A stretch of DNA of 64,000 nucleotides from positions 1 to 64,000 of IMG/VR virus record IMGVR_UViG_3300028590_000011; one strand, 5' to 3'. This document shows, one piece after another, positions 5,646 to 13,634 of the stretch. Both the position numbers and the translations under genes were made by a program. Origin of the DNA: a virus. The notes beneath the pieces were generated by a model. That model did not search any database. It had not been told where the DNA came from and saw nothing but the letters and a program-made list of their open reading frames with translations. Position 1 is the first letter of the stretch, and the number at the start of each line of letters is the position of its first letter.

Positions 5646-8344
5646 AGCCCGCTCAGGGCTCCTCCGTCGATGAGGGCCTTGACGACTCCGGTGAGGTCTT
5701 CTCGGTTGCCGGTCTTGGTGTACTCCTTACCTCGGGAGATTGGGCGCGCGGGGGCACGCTCCAGGAGATCATCGAGGTCTCGGTAAGGGGCAAGGTCAGC
5801 CAGAACCTGTGCTGATCGCTCTCCGACACCATCGATACTGCGGAGGCCCTTGCGGATGGCTCCTCGCTGCTTGTCGACGGTGTAGGTGTCTCCGGACACA
5901 TTGACATGAGGCGATAGAACACGGACTCCCCGTCGTCGGGTGGCGCGGAGGTAGCCAGGTTCCTTCTTGTCTCCTGCTGCAACCGCCAGGAGCGCAGCGT
6001 GGAACTCCACGGGGTGCCGAGCAGCGAGGTAGGCACATCGATACGCCGTAATGCCGTAGACAGTCGCGTGAGCACGGTTGAAGCCATACTCAGCGAAGCC
6101 AGCGATAGCCTCGTCCAGGAACTGCATGTCTTCATCGTTGAAGCCCTTCTCGTGGCACTTCTCGTTGATCCACTGCTGGTAGCCCTTGATGACCTCGCCT
6201 GCCGAGCCAATGTCCTTGTTCGAGGCCTTGACCGCCTTCAAGAACTTGGTGAGGTTCTCCGGGTCCATGCCCAGACCACGCAACATGTCGATCACCTGCT
6301 CCTGGTAGAGCAGCACGCCATAGGTGGGCTTGGTGATGTTCATGAGCATCTCGTGACGCTCAGGGACCTGCTCGCCCGAGTTCTTGCGGCGGATGTAGGC
6401 CTTGGTGCCACCCGAGTTCATCGTGGCCGGGCGGAACAGGGCCATGGCCGCGATCACGTCCTTGATGTGGGTAGGCTTCATGTCCTTGCAACCCCACTTG
6501 GATGAGCCACCCTCCAGCTGGAAGATGCCCTCGGTGCTGCCCGACTTGATGAGCTGGAAGGTAGGTGCGTCCTTGTACTCAATGTTCTCCAGCTCCTCGA
6601 TGGGCAGGCCGAGGTTGTCCATGCACCTGCGGATCACCGTGAGTGTCTTCGAGCCCAGCACGTCGAGCTTGACCAGGCCCAGCGCTTCGATCTGGTCCTT
6701 CGAGTACTGAGTGACGTACCCCGAGTTGCCTCCAGCCCGAGCCATGTAGGCCAGCGGCACGAGGCGATCGAACTCAGCGGGAGAGGACGTGAGCACCACA
6801 CCTGCTGCGTTGGTGCCCATGCCCTTGTAGAGATGACGCTCAGCCAGGTCATGGAGCATGGCCTTGTCCTCGTCCGGAACCTCTTCCCAGGTCTCAGGCG
6901 GGCTCTCATACTTCTTCGCGGCACTGAAGTAGCGGACACGCAGCGAGCCCTTGTCGCCCGTCTCCTCGTCAGCCTCCAGTGAGTAGACAGCCCACGAGCC
7001 GATCTGGTGCGCGGTGAACTTGGTGTCGAGCCACGCGATGATCTCCTCACGACGGTCGTGAGCGATGTCCAGGTCGATGTCAGGAGGCTTGGTGCGGTCC
7101 TTGGAGAGGAAGCGCTCGAACCTCAAGTCCCACTTGATCGGGTCCACGTTGGAGATGCCCAGCAGCCAGCACACCACCGAGCCAGCAGCAGAGCCACGCG
7201 TCTGGAACACAATGCCGTTCTCACGCATGTAGTCGGTCACCTGCGCGACCAGCATCATGTAGCCCGCCATCTCGGAGAACTTGATGACCTCGAACTCCTC
7301 CTCCAACTTGGCGACGTGCTTAGCGCTCAGCTTCTTCTCAGCCAGAGCCGTACGGCAGCGCTGCTCCATCACGTACTGAGGGTTCATCACCACCTCAGGC
7401 ACCGAGTAGGAGTAGGAGTCCAGCACCGGGATGGAGAGCGTGTGCCTGCTCAGCAGGTGTTCAAGACCTTCAACTCCGCGCTCGTAGCGCTTGGCGTGGT
7501 GGTGGTCCTGCATCCACTGGTCGTCAACCATGTGGAAGCCGTCACCAGGGAACACAGCGTCGTCCGGGTCAGGACCGAAGGAGATGAGTCGCTTCAGTGA
7601 CTCGTGCGCGCCACGGTCCTCAGGCTCCACATAGTGGGAGTCCTGCGTGAGGACACACGGCAGCCCCATCTCGTCAGCGATAGCCATCATCGCGTCCGAG
7701 GCCACGTCGTCGCTCCACTCATCATCGTGGTCGATGTTGTGGTTCTGGAGTTCCACATACACCGAGTCCGGGAACCACTGGCTGAGTGTGGCCAGAAAGC
7801 GCTGGGTGACCTCGGGGCCCTGCTTCTCCAGGGTCTGCATCGCGTAGCCGAAGTGACAACCGGTGGTGAGCGCGATGCCCTTGGTCTTACCGTCTTCAGC
7901 CAGTTGAGCCAGCAGCGCATAGTCGAGCGTGGGCTTGTGGAAGTGGTTCTTGTGGCTCAGCGTGGAGAGGGTAACGAGGTTCTCGTACCCCTCAGTGGTG
8001 TAAGCCAGCACGCCCATATGGAAGCGCTCAGCCTTCTTGTGTTTGTTCGCATAGTCCTTGCGGTACTGAGCCAGGTCAGGCACGAAGTACAGCTCGGAGC
8101 CAGGGAACGGAGCGATCCCGGCCTTCTTGCAGGCCAGGTAGAGCTCCACAGAACCAGCCATGTTGCCGTGGTCGGTGAGACCTACAGCCTTCTGGCCGAA
8201 CGACACCGCCTTGTCCACGATCGCTTCCACAGAGGGCATCGCGTCGTTGACCGAGTACCGAGAGTGCGTGTGCGCGCTCCAGTACCGTGCCTCAGACTGA
8301 GACCGGACGATCTTCAGCCGAGGACTTGAACGAAGAATCTTCAC
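5642..8344 (-). CDS. dnaE: DNA polymerase III alpha subunit (DnaE type)
   Basis: The product has 900 residues from the GTG at 8344, which has AAGGAGGAG immediately upstream; an ATG at 8425 lies inside the leader hairpin and is less likely. The order is: PHP domain from about residue 20 (HTHSRYS, TDHGN), palm with catalytic PDIDLD near residue 420, fingers (RPATMNSGG, QEQVI, GFNRAHA) and a C-terminal helix-hairpin-helix near residue 840 (SIDGVGERSAQVL). It is shorter than bacterial DnaE (about 1,160) and lacks an obvious OB/tau-binding tail. This is the replicative polymerase of the phage. No sliding clamp or proofreading gene was recognised in the window. Confidence 0.95.
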   Translation of the reverse strand: MKILRSSPRLKIVRSQSEARYWSAHTHSRYSVNDAMPSVEAIVDKAVSFGQKAVGLTDHGNMAGSVELYLACKKAGIAPFPGSELYFVPDLAQYRKDYANKHKKAERFHMGVLAYTTEGYENLVTLSTLSHKNHFHKPTLDYALLAQLAEDGKTKGIALTTGCHFGYAMQTLEKQGPEVTQRFLATLSQWFPDSVYVELQNHNIDHDDEWSDDVASDAMMAIADEMGLPCVLTQDSHYVEPEDRGAHESLKRLISFGPDPDDAVFPGDGFHMVDDQWMQDHHHAKRYERGVEGLEHLLSRHTLSIPVLDSYSYSVPEVVMNPQYVMEQRCRTALAEKKLSAKHVAKLEEEFEVIKFSEMAGYMMLVAQVTDYMRENGIVFQTRGSAAGSVVCWLLGISNVDPIKWDLRFERFLSKDRTKPPDIDLDIAHDRREEIIAWLDTKFTAHQIGSWAVYSLEADEETGDKGSLRVRYFSAAKKYESPPETWEEVPDEDKAMLHDLAERHLYKGMGTNAAGVVLTSSPAEFDRLVPLAYMARAGGNSGYVTQYSKDQIEALGLVKLDVLGSKTLTVIRRCMDNLGLPIEELENIEYKDAPTFQLIKSGSTEGIFQLEGGSSKWGCKDMKPTHIKDVIAAMALFRPATMNSGGTKAYIRRKNSGEQVPERHEMLMNITKPTYGVLLYQEQVIDMLRGLGMDPENLTKFLKAVKASNKDIGSAGEVIKGYQQWINEKCHEKGFNDEDMQFLDEAIAGFAEYGFNRAHATVYGITAYRCAYLAARHPVEFHAALLAVAAGDKKEPGYLRATRRRGVRVLSPHVNVSGDTYTVDKQRGAIRKGLRSIDGVGERSAQVLADLAPYRDLDDLLERAPARPISRGKEYTKTGNREDLTGVVKALIDGGALSGL

Positions 8345-8358
8345 GTTCTCCTCCTTGA

Positions 8359-8432
8359 CCAGTGGGTGGGGCGTTGCAGCACCTAGCCGACGAGCTATTG
8401 ATGGTGTCTTCCCCTTACACCCCACCCACTGG
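8359..8432 (-). promoter_or_regulatory. Leader hairpin in front of dnaE
   Basis: A perfect 13-base inverted repeat (CCAGTGGGTGGGG at 8359-8371 and its complement at 8420-8432) flanks a 48-base loop. The 3' arm ends 14 bases before the dnaE GTG, just next to the ribosome site. It may control polymerase translation or mark an RNA-processing point. There is no U-run, so a plain terminator is unlikely. Confidence 0.6.
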
Positions 8433-8446
8433 CGTCATGGGCGGTA

Positions 8447-8575
8447 CTACCTAGCCTTGCGCGCCTTGATCCGCTTCTTCCCAGGAAGACTCCGGTCGCG
8501 GTCACGCTTCTCACGGGGCTGCACAGGCAGATCCCGGTCCATGTACCTCATCACGAGGCTCTCACCGGTAGCCAT
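8447..8575 (-). CDS. Small basic hypothetical protein
   Basis: The product has 42 residues. Its ATG is inside the stop of the upstream ssDNA-binding-like gene (TAATG), which supports coupled translation. The C-terminal two thirds are strongly basic (REKRDRDR, GKKRIKARKAR), so nucleic-acid or acidic-protein binding is likely. No homologous family is recognised. Confidence 0.6.
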   Translation of the reverse strand: MATGESLVMRYMDRDLPVQPREKRDRDRSLPGKKRIKARKAR

Positions 8576-9369
8576 TACTGGCTCAGCATCCAGTCCACGA
8601 TGCTGTCCGAGGTCTTGGCGTGCTCCTGCGGAACCTCTCCGTAGCCCTCGTCCTTGCAGAGCTTCACGAGATCCCACGGCTCCATGGCCCTCAGCTCAGC
8701 CTCAGTTACCTCGCGCTCAGGCTCAGGGTCCTTGGGCTCCTCGCGCTTGATGCGAGTACGCCGTGCCTCAGCAGCCAGTTGGTCCTCCAGCGAGGCCTCA
8801 GCCTTGGCCTGCGACGCCTTGGCTGAGGTAGTGGCAGCCTTGGCCGAGTTACCCCAGGCCTCGTCGTACGCAGCAACCAGGAGCTCCTCAGGGTCACGGA
8901 GGCGATCGGTGTCGATCGGGTCGGAGGTCTTGTCCTGACCCTCAACGTCGTAGTCGTAGAAGCCGTTGTCCTTCTTGAAGCGCGTGACGATGTAGTACCG
9001 GTCAGTGACCGTACCGAGACGCTCGTAGCGGGTCTTCAGCTTGTCCGAGACGGTCTTGGGGACCTTCCAGACGTTCACGTAGGCCTTGCCGTCGTACTCA
9101 GAGACAGCGTTGAAGGCAACCTTGCGGGAGGCCTTGGACATCTTCTCGTTGTCCGAGGTGCAGCCGGGGCAGGTGTCCCGCTCGTTGGTGCAAGGGAACG
9201 GGTTGCCGTCCGGGTTGAAGTGCTCCCAGTAATAGACCCACTTGTCGGGCTCATCCGCCACACGGAGGATGTTGTCGCCGTCCTTCATGTACTTCATGAA
9301 GGAGAGCTCGCCACCATCACCGCCACGGGTGTCGGTCGCGGCCTCTTCTGCGCTCTTACCAAACCTCAT
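8575..9369 (-). CDS. Probable single-stranded DNA-binding protein (zinc-containing, gp32-like pattern)
   Basis: The product has 264 residues. The N-terminal part shows a layout seen in phage gp32-type binding proteins: GDNILRV, then aromatic residues (WVYYWEH) and a cysteine cluster (PCTNERDTCPGCTSD) that probably binds zinc. A beta-rich core with VNVWKVP and YYIVTRF follows. The last third is Lys/Ala/Glu-rich and acidic, as expected of a C-terminal tail that recruits replication partners. It lies between the primase/helicase and polymerase genes. Assignment rests on architecture and context. Confidence 0.6.
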   Translation of the reverse strand: MRFGKSAEEAATDTRGGDGGELSFMKYMKDGDNILRVADEPDKWVYYWEHFNPDGNPFPCTNERDTCPGCTSDNEKMSKASRKVAFNAVSEYDGKAYVNVWKVPKTVSDKLKTRYERLGTVTDRYYIVTRFKKDNGFYDYDVEGQDKTSDPIDTDRLRDPEELLVAAYDEAWGNSAKAATTSAKASQAKAEASLEDQLAAEARRTRIKREEPKDPEPEREVTEAELRAMEPWDLVKLCKDEGYGEVPQEHAKTSDSIVDWMLSQ

Positions 9370-9596
9370 GATGTTGCCTTCCTGACCGTCTCAACGGTCT
9401 CTCTCACAGTTGTCATGACGCCCTCATTGACGCCCTCAGCGGCCCGCTCACGGGCCATCTCAGCAGTCTCACCAGGCTGAACCTTGGTAGAGACTCCGTA
9501 CTTGATCCAGGACTTCTCACCCGAGATGACGATCTCGTGGGTGACCGCTACCTCAACGGTGTCTCCTGGCTGGAGGTAGTTCTTCTGGATCTTCAC
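9366..9596 (-). CDS. Hypothetical protein
   Basis: The product has 76 residues: a beta-rich first half (GDTVEVAVTHEIVISG) and a helical second half (ARERAAEGVNEGVMTTVRETVETVRK). Homology is not recognised. Four-base overlaps couple it with the excisionase-like gene upstream and the ssDNA-binding-like gene downstream, so an accessory role to replication is plausible but unproven. Confidence 0.7.
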   Translation of the reverse strand: MKIQKNYLQPGDTVEVAVTHEIVISGEKSWIKYGVSTKVQPGETAEMARERAAEGVNEGVMTTVRETVETVRKATS

Positions 9597-9907
9597 TTGT
9601 CCACCTGGATGACATGACCCTTGCGCGCCATGTAGGCATCGAGCTCGGCCACATCCTCCTCAGTGAAGAGATAGATCAGCAGACCACCCTGCTGAACAGC
9701 GCTCGACGGAGCGTTGACCTTTGGGGTGCCATCGGAGTTCTCGGCGTGGATGAGACGCCGGATAGTCTGGACATGGACGCCATACCGCTGAGCCATGTCC
9801 TTGACGCCCAGGTAGCCCTCCGGGAGGCTCTCCATGATCATGGAGGCCGGAGACTTCCGCTTCTGCGGAATCGCATCCTCGGCGCGGATGATCTTCAGGT
9901 TGGTCAT
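9593..9907 (-). CDS. MerR/excisionase-type HTH protein
   Basis: The product has 104 residues. The segment YLGVKDMAQRYGVHVQTIRR is a winged-HTH of the excisionase/MerR DNA-binding type (residues about 32-52), followed by a beta-strand wing (GGLLIYLFTEEDV). No recombinase is present in the window, so it is more likely a regulator or replication-initiation accessory than a true excisionase. It is coupled to neighbours by 4-base overlaps. Confidence 0.75.
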   Translation of the reverse strand: MTNLKIIRAEDAIPQKRKSPASMIMESLPEGYLGVKDMAQRYGVHVQTIRRLIHAENSDGTPKVNAPSSAVQQGGLLIYLFTEEDVAELDAYMARKGHVIQVDK

Positions 9908-10323
9908 TCCTCTGCGTCCTTCTCGGTGTATCGGAGGAAGGGTGTCCCCGGCACTGGCTGGGCGTACTTGGCGACGATCATCGGATCGACCTCGCCCCGG
10001 CCCATGGCCTCCTCCAACGCCTTGCGGTTCAGCTTCTTCTCGGTGTACTTGTCGTAGACCTTGGCAGTCAGGGCCCTTCGCAGGCCCTTCTCGTCCAGCT
10101 GTACTCGCTCTGCGCGGACGTATGTGACCGTCCTGACCTTGTCACCATCGATCATCTTGTAGGTCTTCTGGTGCCGCTCTTCCATGTCGGCTGCCAGCTT
10201 GGCCTCAATGATCTTCAGGTGCCGGTTCGCCTGATCCGCAGCCTGCTTGGCTGCGACGTACTCACCGAGGAGGTCGTGATCTTCAGTCGCGGCTTCGTTG
10301 ATCCGTGCGATGCGGAGTGCCAT
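9904..10323 (-). CDS. Hypothetical helical protein
   Basis: The product has 139 residues from the ATG at 10323. The N-terminal half is a long charged helix (LLGEYVAAKQAADQANRHL), followed by a compact C-terminal region. It resembles the small helical proteins often found between primase and recombination genes in phages, without a specific motif. The start lies 109 bases inside the 3' end of the primase frame. Confidence 0.7.
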   Translation of the reverse strand: MALRIARINEAATEDHDLLGEYVAAKQAADQANRHLKIIEAKLAADMEERHQKTYKMIDGDKVRTVTYVRAERVQLDEKGLRRALTAKVYDKYTEKKLNRKALEEAMGRGEVDPMIVAKYAQPVPGTPFLRYTEKDAEE

Positions 10324-11165
10324 GTCGTTGACCCTACACAAGACTGAGCAGTCGATACAAGAGGAGACACAACTTTCTTCAGGCGATCTTCGGAGAGCTC
10401 GCCCACGTCCTTCCCCCACGAACGCGGCCAGGTAAGTCGAGATACCGCACGGTGGGGGAAGGCTCGTTCGGTGTCGCAGTGAGCCTTCCAGCCAGCGTCG
10501 TCATGGTCGTACGCAGTGAAGACGAAGAGAGGGTCCAGTCGGTCAATGAGTCGGACCTGATCTTCTCCCAGACGAGCTCCGTAGATGGCCAGGGCATCCA
10601 CTCCGACACTCCACAGCGCGATAGCGTCCAGGGCTCCTTCACAGAGGACCACCACATCGCTTCGTTGTAGATGGCTGTAGTTGAACAGAAGCCTGCCCAC
10701 GTCGATGCCACGGGGGTAGCGGTACTTGGGCCCCGAGTCAGCATCCAGTGCTCGCCGCACCACTCCCAGCACGGCTCCTGATGGGTCTCGCAGCGGGTAG
10801 GTAACGGCGTTGAAGTCGGGGTCGTATCCGAGTCGGAAGCGAGTCGCAGCAGCCTGCCCCACGCGCGCCAGCCAATAGGGATGGGTTGCCCCAGCGTCCC
10901 ACCTAGCGAGCCATGACTCCGCATAGATCGTCTCCTCAGCCATCTCTTCCTCGAACCACCGCTGCATGACTTCATAGTCAGGTTCAAGGAGAGCGTCTTC
11001 TCCGGTGAGCCCGCCACGGGCTCCGCAGGTGTAGCAGATCCACTTCTGCTTGATGACGTTCACCGACGCGGAGGGGCGGCTGTCTCCGTGTACGGGGCAC
11101 AGGAAGGGCCTCTCAACCCCATGGCCGTAGAGCACGGCCTCCTGGAGTGTCCAGTGCCTCAACAT
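10215..11165 (-). CDS. dnaG-like: DnaG-type primase
   Basis: The product has 316 residues as read. The CHC2 zinc finger is C23-P-V-H26 and C44-Y-T-C47 (CPVHGDSRPSAS, WICYTCGARGG). A Toprim core follows near residue 172 (VVLCEGALDAIAL), with FTAYDHDDAG as the second acidic motif. It should make RNA primers with the neighbouring DnaB-type helicase. The last 35 or so residues overlap the next gene in another frame, are Ser/Thr-rich and look unlike a folded domain, so the C terminus may differ in the real protein. Confidence 0.88.
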   Translation of the reverse strand: MLRHWTLQEAVLYGHGVERPFLCPVHGDSRPSASVNVIKQKWICYTCGARGGLTGEDALLEPDYEVMQRWFEEEMAEETIYAESWLARWDAGATHPYWLARVGQAAATRFRLGYDPDFNAVTYPLRDPSGAVLGVVRRALDADSGPKYRYPRGIDVGRLLFNYSHLQRSDVVVLCEGALDAIALWSVGVDALAIYGARLGEDQVRLIDRLDPLFVFTAYDHDDAGWKAHCDTERAFPHRAVSRLTWPRSWGKDVGELSEDRLKKVVSPLVSTAQSCVGSTTWHSASHGSTKPRLKITTSSVSTSQPSRLRIRRTGT

Positions 11166-11236
11166 GGCGCTTCGTTGACTGAGTCCGCCAGCTGCTCATC
11201 AATGAAAGGGATGGGCTGGTCGATCTCGTCCCACAT
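11159..11236 (-). CDS. Possible 25-residue ORF between helicase and primase
   Basis: ATG at 11236 overlaps the upstream TGA and the stop lies next to the primase ATG. The predicted peptide begins MWDEIDQPIPFID and is acidic. The main support is gap-free packing in the operon; it could instead be a short coupling ORF that delivers ribosomes to the primase start. Function unknown. Confidence 0.35.
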   Translation of the reverse strand: MWDEIDQPIPFIDEQLADSVNEAPC

Positions 11237-11379
11237 CAGGCTGCCCTCACGTAGACGTGGTGCTCGCCGTCGCAATCAGGCCGGATGCACGTCCACTTGG
11301 TGGTGAGCGTGACCTTGGTGTGCTCGGTGACGCCGTCCTCCGAGACGGTCAACGCGGTCGTTGTGCTGCTGATCTCCAT
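11236..11379 (-). CDS. Small protein with CxxxxC
   Basis: The product has 47 residues from the ATG at 11379, one base after the helicase stop. It has a Thr-rich first half and a WTCIRPDCDGEHHV segment that could bind a metal (two Cys, two His). This pattern recurs as a stand-alone mini-gene in actinophages. No role is assigned. Confidence 0.55.
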   Translation of the reverse strand: MEISSTTTALTVSEDGVTEHTKVTLTTKWTCIRPDCDGEHHVYVRAA

Positions 11380-11380
11380 G

Positions 11381-12625
11381 TCACAGTTCCTCTGCCATCA
11401 AGGCCATGTCGTCGGCCTGTTCGCGGGTGATCTCATCGAAGACCCCGATGTTGGGGTCGAATGTGGTGCAGAACCTGATGCCGCCCATGCCGTGACGGTT
11501 CTTCTCCAGAGAGAAGAGCGTCGCCACGTTGTGCGCCATGGCTCGCATGGTGACAACCACATCGCCGTCCTGACCGAGAGCGTCGGACTGAGCGAGGGTG
11601 CGGAGGATGGGGGCTTCCTTGCCGTGGTCGCCCTCACGGTTGATCTGGGAGGCCACCAGCATCCGGGTGTTAGCCGTACCCGCCAGCGCCTTCAGGTCGT
11701 TGGAGATGGAAGCGGCGACCCGCCAGTCGTCTACCGACCGAGAGCCGCCGTCAGCGCGCATGAGTCCGATGTAGTCCACGATGTTCAAGTGGTACTCATC
11801 AGCCCCAGAGGCGATGAGGCCAGGCGTGACCACACCTTCGCGCGGAGTGTGGATATCCAGGAAGCCAGCGCCACGCTCTTCGAGGCGGTCAGCGAGCTCT
11901 CCGACGAACTGCTTGTAGGTGTGCAGGTCGACCCTGCGATCCCTCAGGTCCGTGAGGGTGATGCCCTTGTAGCCGAAGACGGTGGCCAGAGCAGCGTGGA
12001 AGCGGAAGCGAACCTCGTTCTCATTCATCTCCAGCGAGTAGAACTTCACCCGGCAGCCGTCAAGGACAGCCCGGACGGCGTAGTTGACGAGGTGGGCGGA
12101 CTTGCCCTGTCCGGGACGGGCAGCGAGGTACCAGATGTTCCCCGGCCGGATGCCACCGGTGTGGCGCTGGAGCGTCCGATAGGGGACCTCGACAGCCTGA
12201 TTGGGCTCGTCCCACGAGTCCAGGAAGTCCATGTCCGTGAGGAGCTTGCGGGGCTTGGGAGCTGTGCGGTGGAGTTCAACACCTTGAAGTACGCCGTGAG
12301 CAGCCGCCACGTCGCCCATCTTCAGGTTCTCCATGGCCTCGGTCATCGAGGCCGTGATCTGGATGCGGTCGTACGCCTTGAAGACCAGGTCAGCAGCAGA
12401 CCGAATGTCCTCGTGCTCGCACTTCGGGAAGTTGGGGAAGGAGGCCTTGAACGCCTCCCAGGTGGGCTCGGTGCCGTAGTACTCCAGGTAGTTCAGGAGC
12501 CAGTTGTACTCGGACTTGTAGCCGATGAAGTGGTGGTTGGTGATGCCGAAGTGAGAGGCAGCCATCACGTCGCCGTTGTTGAGCAGCGCCGAGATGAGGA
12601 TCGCCTCACCTGAGGTCTGGGTCAT
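11381..12625 (-). CDS. dnaB-like: DnaB-type replicative helicase
   Basis: The product has 414 residues. Walker A is ARPGQGKS near residue 168, followed by KFYSLEMN (the DnaB H1a-type motif), a Walker B-like LNIVDYIGLM, the MLVASQINR region and LSQSD/GQDGDVV near the C terminus. It is shorter than bacterial DnaB (about 470), mainly in the N-terminal domain. It probably unwinds DNA at the phage fork with the adjacent primase and DnaE polymerase. A candidate promoter lies immediately upstream. Confidence 0.92.
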   Translation of the reverse strand: MTQTSGEAILISALLNNGDVMAASHFGITNHHFIGYKSEYNWLLNYLEYYGTEPTWEAFKASFPNFPKCEHEDIRSAADLVFKAYDRIQITASMTEAMENLKMGDVAAAHGVLQGVELHRTAPKPRKLLTDMDFLDSWDEPNQAVEVPYRTLQRHTGGIRPGNIWYLAARPGQGKSAHLVNYAVRAVLDGCRVKFYSLEMNENEVRFRFHAALATVFGYKGITLTDLRDRRVDLHTYKQFVGELADRLEERGAGFLDIHTPREGVVTPGLIASGADEYHLNIVDYIGLMRADGGSRSVDDWRVAASISNDLKALAGTANTRMLVASQINREGDHGKEAPILRTLAQSDALGQDGDVVVTMRAMAHNVATLFSLEKNRHGMGGIRFCTTFDPNIGVFDEITREQADDMALMAEEL

Positions 12626-12659
12626 GGGGAGTCCTGTCGTTCAGTTGTTGCGTCTCTGC

Positions 12660-12688
12660 ACCCTACTCACTGAGTGCATACGATGCAA
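12660..12688 (-). promoter_or_regulatory. Candidate leftward promoter for helicase operon, with overlapping palindrome
   Basis: Read leftward, TTGCAT (12688-12683) is separated by 17 bases from TAGGGT (12665-12660), 35 bases upstream of the helicase ATG. A perfect palindrome ACTCACTGAGT (12665-12675) lies between them and touches the -10, a normal position for an operator. The hexamers are moderate matches only. Confidence 0.45.
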
Positions 12689-12691
12689 TGC

Positions 12692-13039
12692 TCAGTTTGT
12701 GTAGAGATGAACTTGTTCCGGCCAGACGTAGTCGAACCGGATGTAGGTGTCACCGGGGTCCGAATTGATGGTCGTCTTGCGGTGGGTCCGGGTCAGGGGC
12801 ACCAGGACACCTCCGTTGTGTTGGCAGGGACGGATCTTCTGCTTGTTGCATTCACGACACCACCGGTGAGCGGACGCCAGACGAGGAGCATCTGGGTAGC
12901 AAGTCCGACAAGGCTGTGCCCGACCGATCTCATCCAGGTTCACCTCAGCTGCGACGGACCCGGACTTGGTCAGCTGGAAGCACTCACGGTTCTTGTGGAA
13001 GCGAGGCCGGGTCGTCCTCGTCACGTACACCTTGGGCAC
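12692..13039 (-). CDS. Cysteine/histidine-rich zinc protein
   Basis: The product has 115 residues. Three possible metal sites are visible: HKNRECFQL, QPCRTCYPDAP and HRWCRECNKQK with PCQHNGG. This arrangement (repeated CxxC with His) suggests two zinc-ribbon units and nucleic-acid binding. It is the first gene of the leftward replication arm, so it may be expressed early. The target is unknown. Confidence 0.75.
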   Translation of the reverse strand: MPKVYVTRTTRPRFHKNRECFQLTKSGSVAAEVNLDEIGRAQPCRTCYPDAPRLASAHRWCRECNKQKIRPCQHNGGVLVPLTRTHRKTTINSDPGDTYIRFDYVWPEQVHLYTN

Positions 13040-13084
13040 CAGATCAGAGTAAGACGAGAGCCGACCGGATGGAAGCCGAACATG

Positions 13085-13128
13085 GAAGAACCCCCGGAGC
13101 TCCTTGACTAGCTCAACGGGGGTTCTTC
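13085..13128. terminator. Strong hairpin in divergent control region
   Basis: A 12-base perfect stem (GAAGAACCCCCG / CGGGGGTTCTTC) encloses a loop that contains a second inverted repeat (GAGCT / AGCTC). It lies 45 bases upstream of the first leftward gene. It has the look of a terminator, and may act as an attenuator for leftward transcripts or as an insulator. Confidence 0.6.
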
Positions 13129-13466
13129 ACCTCGAATAAGACGCGGACTCCCCAGTCCCAGTCTCACCTGCACTAGACAGGCTACACACAGCAGCTGTAG
13201 GTTGGCCAGCACAACCGAATAGACGTGTTACAGGACTCCCCAAGCAACACCCAGATCAGCCTGCATGACCACAGCAGTCAGAACGTGGTTGCCGCCTCAC
13301 CAGCGGTGATGTCGAGGGTTAGAGCCTCATCATCCGAGGCTGCCCTGGTGAAGCCTCGTGTCCCTCCTTGGGGGGATATAGGGGGGCGTGTACACAGTGC
13401 GCAGCGCCACTGATCCCTTGCTAGATCATCTGAGATCTGCCTCGAAGAGGCGCTTCCATCTCCATC
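13129..13466. other. Non-coding stretch of the divergent control region
   Basis: No convincing gene is visible on either strand; the one open frame (13225-13413) has poor composition and no ribosome site. Features seen are a G-rich run (ccttggggggatatagggggg, around 13360-13382) and short hairpins (GCCTC gaa GAGGC near 13440). Possible roles include promoters or a replication origin; none is established by the sequence alone. Confidence 0.5.
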
Positions 13467-13495
13467 TTGTAGTGACGTGTATGTTGTGATATGAT
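13467..13495 (+). promoter_or_regulatory. Rightward promoter P1
   Basis: TTGTAG (13467-13472), a 17-base spacer and TATGAT (13490-13495) with an extended -10 TG. Transcription would begin near 13502, ahead of a structured segment and a strong hairpin at 13596-13633, so the RNA would be about 130 bases if terminated there. Confidence 0.7.
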
Positions 13496-13520
13496 GTAGT
13501 CATCAGTTGGTACAGCACCG

Positions 13521-13535
13521 ACTGAGTCACTGAGT
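13521..13535. repeat. ACTGAGT direct repeat, possible operator
   Basis: ACTGAGT occurs twice (13521-13527 and 13529-13535) just downstream of P1. The same 7-mer is half of the palindrome overlapping the leftward promoter at 12665-12675, and ACTGAGTG also lies in the intergenic gap at 2559-2566. The placement suggests a shared operator. Confidence 0.45.
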
Positions 13536-13595
13536 GAGACCCCACCCCGAGGTACGAACTCCTCACAGAGGTGTAGTTGCATCCGCTCAGATCTA

Positions 13596-13633
13596 GCCCG
13601 GTACGGGTCCCTTTAACAAGGGATCTACCGGGC
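13596..13633 (+). terminator. Two-part hairpin between P1 and P2
   Basis: An outer 8-base stem (GCCCGGTA / TACCGGGC) and an inner 8-base stem with a TAAC loop (GGTCCCTT / AAGGGATC, one G-U pair) are separated by a two-base bulge. There is no clear T-run. It would stop or process P1 transcripts just before P2. Confidence 0.55.
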
Positions 13634-13634
13634 A

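Noticed and set aside
9593-9907. Excisionase implying a temperate phage
   Set aside because: No integrase, attachment site or repressor was recognised in the window; the HTH domain alone is not diagnostic.
13225-13413. 62-codon plus-strand ORF in the control region
   Set aside because: No ribosome site, poor composition and overlap with non-coding signals.
13502-13600. tRNA-like sequence (TCAGTTGGTACAGCACC)
   Set aside because: The D-arm-like piece is followed by no matching anticodon stem, acceptor stem or CCA; it does not fold as a tRNA.
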